From G020354785 sp964461435 (lineage in GTDB: Bacteria > Bacteroidota > Bacteroidia > Bacteroidales > UBA10428), in assembly GCA_964461435.1 (NCBI GenBank), contig CAYWUI010000035.1:1-35095 (forward strand): a stretch of 35,095 nucleotides of DNA. Direction: 5' to 3'. The first letter of the stretch is position 1; each line of letters opens with the position of its first letter. Both the position numbers and the translations under genes were made by a program. This document shows, one piece after another, positions 31,609 to 35,095 of the stretch. The notes beneath the pieces were generated by a model. The model had not been told where the DNA came from. It did no database searches and saw only the letters and a list, made by a program, of their open reading frames with translations.

Positions 31609-31941
31609 ATGACTTTTGGGGAACGTTTAATGCTGGTCAGAAAAAAGAAAAACCTTTCTCAAAGTGAGGTAGGCAAAAAAATAGGTATCAACGGAGATGC
31701 TGTTGGTAGGTATGAAAGAAACGAGGTAAGGCCAACCATCGAGATGGCAACTAAACTTGCCCAGTCTTTAGAAGTTTCGCTCGATTACCTGGTAGGCAAT
31801 ACCGATGTTGAACTTGACAAAGCCGCTATGGACCGGATTCAGGAAGTAACGCAATTTAGCGAAGAAGAAAAAAAACACATTTACGTTACCCTTGATGCCA
31901 TGATCCGGGATTTTAAAAACAAACATGCTTATGCACACTAA
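31609..31941 (+). CDS. XRE-family transcriptional regulator
   Basis: A 110-residue regulator. The N-terminal helix-turn-helix (about residues 3-60) reads FGERLMLVRKKKNLSQSEVG, then INGDAVGRYERNEVRPTIEM. The C-terminal part (EVTQFSEEEKKHIYVTLDAM) is helical and common in short Bacteroidetes XRE regulators. It precedes the antitoxin/VapC pair by 10 bases and may regulate them, or be an independent passenger in the accessory region. Confidence 0.85.
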   Translation: MTFGERLMLVRKKKNLSQSEVGKKIGINGDAVGRYERNEVRPTIEMATKLAQSLEVSLDYLVGNTDVELDKAAMDRIQEVTQFSEEEKKHIYVTLDAMIRDFKNKHAYAH

Positions 31942-31951
31942 TTTGAAGACT

Positions 31952-32170
31952 ATGCAAACATTATTAGTAGAAGTAAAAGACCAAGCCGGCTTAAAGATTT
32001 TGCAGGACTTGGAGCAGGCAAACATAATCCGGCTAATCCCCGCGGAAAAAGAAAACAAACCACAAAAGCTTTCTGCAAGGTTACGGGGGTCTATTTCAAA
32101 AGAAACGGCGCAACAAATGCAGGCCGAACTTGAACAAATGCGTGGCGAATGGCAGCAACGGGATATCTGA
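31952..32170 (+). CDS. Antitoxin of a VapBC-type pair
   Basis: A 72-residue protein starting MQTLLVEVKDQAGLKILQDL, then IIRLIPAEKENKPQKLS and a helical C-terminal tail EQMRGEWQQRDI. Its place directly before, and 22-base overlap with, a PIN-domain gene identifies it as the antitoxin; the N-terminus resembles small antitoxins common in Bacteroidetes. A start at 31925 inside the XRE gene is possible, but ATG at 31952 matches relatives better. No clear ribbon-helix-helix or AbrB fold can be read. Confidence 0.75.
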   Translation: MQTLLVEVKDQAGLKILQDLEQANIIRLIPAEKENKPQKLSARLRGSISKETAQQMQAELEQMRGEWQQRDI

Positions 32171-32544
32171 TTGACACCAACGCCGGTATCGACTACCTTG
32201 GCGAAGCCATGCCTTCAAAAGGCTTGGCATTTATGGACCAAGTTATTGATAAGGAATACAGCATATCTGTAATAAGTCGGATAGAGCTTTACGCATATAG
32301 CAAACTAACCGAGAAAGATAAGGCAATCCTTGATATTTTTACCGGTCAGGCTGCCGTGTTAAACATTAACGATGAAATTATTGAAAAGACCATAGAAATC
32401 CGCAAAACATACAAGACCAAACTCCCCGATGCCATTATCGCTGCTACAGCTCTTGTGAACGACCTTGCACTTGTTTCCCGTAATTCCAAAGATTTTAAAA
32501 ATATTGAAGGACTCAAAGTGATTAACCCTTATGAGGATTTATAG
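32149..32544 (+). CDS. vapC: VapC-like PIN-domain endoribonuclease toxin
   Basis: A 131-residue PIN domain. The acidic active-site residues are D9 (YLIDTNAGIDYL), E46 (ISRIELYAYS), D94 (LPDAIIAATA) and D115 with N112 (SRNSKDFKNI). PIN toxins cut RNA, often tRNA or 23S rRNA, using Mg2+. The start overlaps the antitoxin stop by 22 bases, giving translational coupling. It is followed by a cluster of hairpins ending in a strong terminator. Confidence 0.9.
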   Translation: MAATGYLIDTNAGIDYLGEAMPSKGLAFMDQVIDKEYSISVISRIELYAYSKLTEKDKAILDIFTGQAAVLNINDEIIEKTIEIRKTYKTKLPDAIIAATALVNDLALVSRNSKDFKNIEGLKVINPYEDL

Positions 32545-32554
32545 AATATAATTG

Positions 32555-32607
32555 GGCTTCGAGCCTTCCGCTATTGCGGAACAGGCTGTGCAACTCCGCA
32601 AAGCGGA
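32555..32607. repeat. Cluster of three short hairpins after vapC
   Basis: In succession: GGCT-TCG-AGCC (32555-32565), TTCCGC-TATT-GCGGAA (32566-32581) and TCCGC-AAA-GCGGA (32595-32607). They are more GC-rich than the flanking DNA. They occupy the gap between the vapC stop and its terminator and could stabilise the mRNA 3' end or be a repetitive intergenic element. Confidence 0.5.
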
Positions 32608-32619
32608 CGTCTGCTTAAT

Positions 32620-32644
32620 GCCCGGCTTAGTCCCGGGCTTTTTT
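32620..32644 (+). terminator. Intrinsic terminator of the XRE/antitoxin/VapC operon
   Basis: GCCCGG-CTTAGTC-CCGGGC is a perfect 6-bp GC stem followed by six T. Confidence 0.85.
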
Positions 32645-32678
32645 ATATAATCCCGCAACTCAGCATTTCATAACAAAG

Positions 32679-32719
32679 AAAATGGTCCCTCCACCAGCCG
32701 GACGGATGAACCATTTTTT
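32679..32719. terminator. Second terminator hairpin, possibly bidirectional
   Basis: AAAATGGT (32679-32686) pairs with ACCATTTT (32710-32717), followed by more T on the plus strand and by four T on the minus strand. It lies 42 bases beyond the stop of the minus-strand lipoprotein gene, so it may end both transcripts. The rest of the 32545-32760 gap holds only these hairpins. Confidence 0.55.
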
Positions 32720-32760
32720 GTCTTTTATTCATTTCCAAATAGCATTGAACTAAGGGGATG

Positions 32761-33153
32761 CTATTCATAAACTACAAGCCATCCTAAACTATCCAAATCT
32801 TTTACTTTATAGTCCATTCTCTTAAATTTTCCTTTATTTATAACATCGTCCCATCCATAGTGTTCGATAGTATCCGACATAAAAAAGAAGATACGCAATG
32901 TGCTGTCTTTTGATATATTATTAATACCATATTCCCATCCTCCTCTTGAACCCCGTGCAAAGTGAGGATTTACTGATTCAGCAGGGAAGATATTTGAGCT
33001 TTCCAAATATTCCTTGTTATTTGTAATTATTGTATCATAACTTAAATGATAATAAATTGTTTTATTTGTATTGTTTACTAATGAAAGTTTAAGGTCAGTA
33101 AGATCACAACTTACAACCATTGTAATTATAAATAATAACAAATATTTTTTCAT
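32761..33153 (-). CDS. Small lipoprotein, candidate immunity protein of the Rhs tip
   Basis: A 130-residue protein with a lipoprotein signal peptide (MKKYLLLFIITMVVSC, Cys16). The mature part begins DLTDLKLSLVNNTNKTIYYH and has a beta-rich look with several aromatic residues and no catalytic signature. Its ATG overlaps the Rhs stop codon by one base (TAATG), a strong sign of coupled expression. A degenerate paralogue sits in the same position behind the Rhs remnant at 31168. Position, size and export signal fit an immunity protein guarding the cell envelope against the Rhs tip, but this is inferred from context only. Confidence 0.65.
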   Translation of the reverse strand: MKKYLLLFIITMVVSCDLTDLKLSLVNNTNKTIYYHLSYDTIITNNKEYLESSNIFPAESVNPHFARGSRGGWEYGINNISKDSTLRIFFFMSDTIEHYGWDDVINKGKFKRMDYKVKDLDSLGWLVVYE

Positions 33154-35095
33154 TACCTGGTTTTATTTAGTTTTAGATATAATTTATTTCGATTATCAGA
33201 CTCTCCGGAATACCAATACCATAATCGATTTGCTGTTACTTCATATGGCATATTATTGTGAATTTCTGGGTAAGGAGCTGTTATTAAACTTGGAATAGCC
33301 ACTAAAGGGTAATAAAAAAAAGGTCCTAAGATTAAATATTGTAGTGCATGCCCGGGTTCGTGAGTATTATAATAAGGATTCTCCGAACCACCTGTAGGAT
33401 ATATCACATAAAAACCCGGGGTAACTGCTCCTTTTCTATTCATTAATCGGCTTTCAAATTCCGGAATACCTCTATTAAATCCAACAAACTTTAATAATGG
33501 CTCAATTCTTTTTAAATCAATTTCTGTATCTGAACCATAATTATTTCCACCACCACTTCCATGACTGCTTTCCCTTCCGTGATATTCACCTTGTTGTACT
33601 GAATTATTATAATCACTATCGCCTTGATTAGTAAGATATGGATCATATAATGGTCCATAACCATAACAAATTACTTCATCCAGTGCCATCCAATATACTC
33701 CTGTTTCAGTATCAATATATAATGTCCCTCCTTGAATATCAAGTGGGATAATTTCATATGCATTGATATCATTGTTTACATAATCCCTTAAATTATTATT
33801 TACTATATCATTTCCTTTCCTTTTGTCTCTATTTAAATATTTATTTGTAGGATTTGGAAATCTATAATAGAATGAGTTTAAACTTTTTCCACCAGCCGAT
33901 CTTCTAAGTCCTGGAATATAATCAAAATCAGTTGGATTATCTATACCAACCCACATACCTGATAAATCAGTGAATAAAAGCGGATTATTAAAGCAGTAAC
34001 TATACCTGTTAAAGCTTTGAGTAAAACCTGGTGCCTGCACAAAGTTATCTGTGCTTAAGAATCGCCCTACTACAGGATCGTACATTCGTCCATTCATATT
34101 GACAAGCCCGTATTCATTGAGATGCTCATGGCCCGTAAAGCCTCGGTCAAAAAGAAATGTTGAAGGCAATCCTGTGTACGTCCAGTTTGAAGGGTTGCGC
34201 CTGCGGCCCCATGCATCAAAGCTTATTTCCTCCTCCAGTGCGCCTGCTTCATTAGTAATACAATTTATTGAGCCCAAATGGTCTTTGTGGATGTAATACA
34301 TTTTTTCTTCTTCTCCATCTTTTTCATATATTGCTGCTAAGCCACTTCCGCCTGTTATGTAATGTCGCTCTGTTACTGTACTTCCTCTTATGTCTTTTTC
34401 ATAATTATAATGCGCATAATACCGCGTTAAGGCCAGAACTCCATATATGCGCTTTTCAATTTTCCTCCGCTGCTTATCAACACCATAAAATACTTTTAAT
34501 TCATTTGCATAAATTACATACTCGGCTATTTTCTTTACCTTGTTAAATGAGGTATATTCAATTTCCTGGTCATAAGTGCTTATTAAACCTTCAGGATTTG
34601 TTACTGAAGTCACTGCATGAGGTCTTGAAGATTCATAGCTATATGTGCCGGCAGGAGTTGTGGATTCAATATTGCCGTTTGCATAGTATGAGAAATTAGT
34701 TGTGGCACCTCCTTCAATTGAATCACTGGTCAGCCGGTTGAGTATATCATAGCTGAAATTCTCCTTAAGGTTCCGGTTTACATCCTTTCTCCAGTTAAGG
34801 TTACCTGTTGCCATATTCCAGTTGTACTGCAGGTTTTGTATGCTGCCCGTCTGTATTCCTGTTATAAATCCACGATCAAAGCTCTGCGTTGTAACAAGGT
34901 TATTGCCTGACCTGAACTGCTCTATCTGCAGCCTTTCATTCATTGCTTCTGCTTTCCATATCATGGTCTGGTTGCCGGCACGTTTTACCTCGCTAAGATA
35001 GTGATAATTATTGTAATTATATGTGACTGCAAAACCTGAAGGATAAGTCAGCTGCGATAACCGGCCGTAAATATCATAAGTCATGGATTCGGTGA
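33153..35095 (-). CDS. Rhs/YD-repeat protein, C-terminal part with zincin-like tip (5' end outside window)
   Basis: The frame stays open through the window edge, so at least 646 codons of a larger protein are present (residues counted from the first Met in view, 35084). YD repeats (YDIYGRLSQLTYPSG, YDILNRLTSDS) lead to the Rhs core (KDHLGSINCITNEAG, DAWGRRRNP, GLVNMNGRMYDPVVGRFLS, FNRYSYCFNNPLLFTDLSG near residue 371). The variable tip (about 375-643) has HEPGH at residues 575-579, an HExxH zinc motif, and E615 in YEVTANRLWYWYSG as a possible third ligand. The core normally encapsulates such a tip for delivery to rival cells. The tip fold and target are inferred. Confidence 0.9.
   Translation of the reverse strand, partial: TESMTYDIYGRLSQLTYPSGFAVTYNYNNYHYLSEVKRAGNQTMIWKAEAMNERLQIEQFRSGNNLVTTQSFDRGFITGIQTGSIQNLQYNWNMATGNLNWRKDVNRNLKENFSYDILNRLTSDSIEGGATTNFSYYANGNIESTTPAGTYSYESSRPHAVTSVTNPEGLISTYDQEIEYTSFNKVKKIAEYVIYANELKVFYGVDKQRRKIEKRIYGVLALTRYYAHYNYEKDIRGSTVTERHYITGGSGLAAIYEKDGEEEKMYYIHKDHLGSINCITNEAGALEEEISFDAWGRRRNPSNWTYTGLPSTFLFDRGFTGHEHLNEYGLVNMNGRMYDPVVGRFLSTDNFVQAPGFTQSFNRYSYCFNNPLLFTDLSGMWVGIDNPTDFDYIPGLRRSAGGKSLNSFYYRFPNPTNKYLNRDKRKGNDIVNNNLRDYVNNDINAYEIIPLDIQGGTLYIDTETGVYWMALDEVICYGYGPLYDPYLTNQGDSDYNNSVQQGEYHGRESSHGSGGGNNYGSDTEIDLKRIEPLLKFVGFNRGIPEFESRLMNRKGAVTPGFYVIYPTGGSENPYYNTHEPGHALQYLILGPFFYYPLVAIPSLITAPYPEIHNNMPYEVTANRLWYWYSGESDNRNKLYLKLNKTR

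Overview
The window is Bacteroidota (Bacteroidetes) chromosomal DNA, probably from a Bacteroidales/Marinilabiliales-like environmental genome or MAG; a 100-N scaffold gap lies inside one gene. Evidence for the phylum: the acpP-fabF-rnc cluster followed by an IPExxxVDY-type gene, an RprX/RprY-like two-component pair, -7 promoter elements of the form TAnnTTTG, lipoproteins with acidic residues after the lipobox Cys, an ECF sigma factor paired with an anti-sigma/beta-barrel fusion, and a C25 (gingipain-type) peptidase fragment. At least three genes (ECF sigma, uvrA, rnc) appear to use TTG starts. Base and codon use looks uniform up to about 27.2 kb; the rest is AT-richer and mosaic.

Layout, core part (1-27.2 kb). 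1-1.56 kb: end of a MacB-like ABC permease and its HlyD/MacA adaptor. 1.58-5.2 kb: a serpin lipoprotein divergent from an ECF sigma factor and a protein built like the dual-membrane-spanning anti-sigma factors (Dma type): cytosolic segment, inner-membrane helix, long repetitive periplasmic linker (containing the gap) and outer-membrane barrel. 5.2-10 kb: SLT lytic transglycosylase, UvrA, LOG-family phosphoribohydrolase. 10-12.9 kb: a two-gene envelope pair, a duplicated-domain/SPOR protein and a barrel with calcium-binding repeats. 12.9-19.2 kb: smpB, miaA, an Na+/solute symporter, an unrecognised secreted lipoprotein, rprY-rprX. 19.4-23.5 kb: IPExxxVDY gene, a decayed TonB-plug/MG2-type fragment, rnc, fabF, acpP, and divergent purN. 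23.5-27.2 kb: leuS and an M23 peptidase in a tight operon.

Accessory part (27.3-35.1 kb). It begins at a tRNA-Arg(CCG) gene with a clear Bacteroidetes promoter. It then holds a broken IS3 transposase, a polytopic membrane protein (possibly GT-C-like), an IS3 orfA whose downstream -1 frame runs directly into a truncated and frameshifted C25 peptidase, and a degraded Rhs tail with the start of its lipoprotein gene. These are followed by an XRE regulator/antitoxin/VapC operon, a cluster of hairpins, and an intact Rhs C-terminal end. The Rhs tip carries an HEPGH zincin-like motif, and its stop codon overlaps the start of a small lipoprotein gene that is the best immunity candidate. The degraded copy at 31.06-31.50 kb keeps the same order (Rhs core end, tip end, lipoprotein start). 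This points to repeated exchange or displacement of Rhs tip-immunity cassettes at this site.
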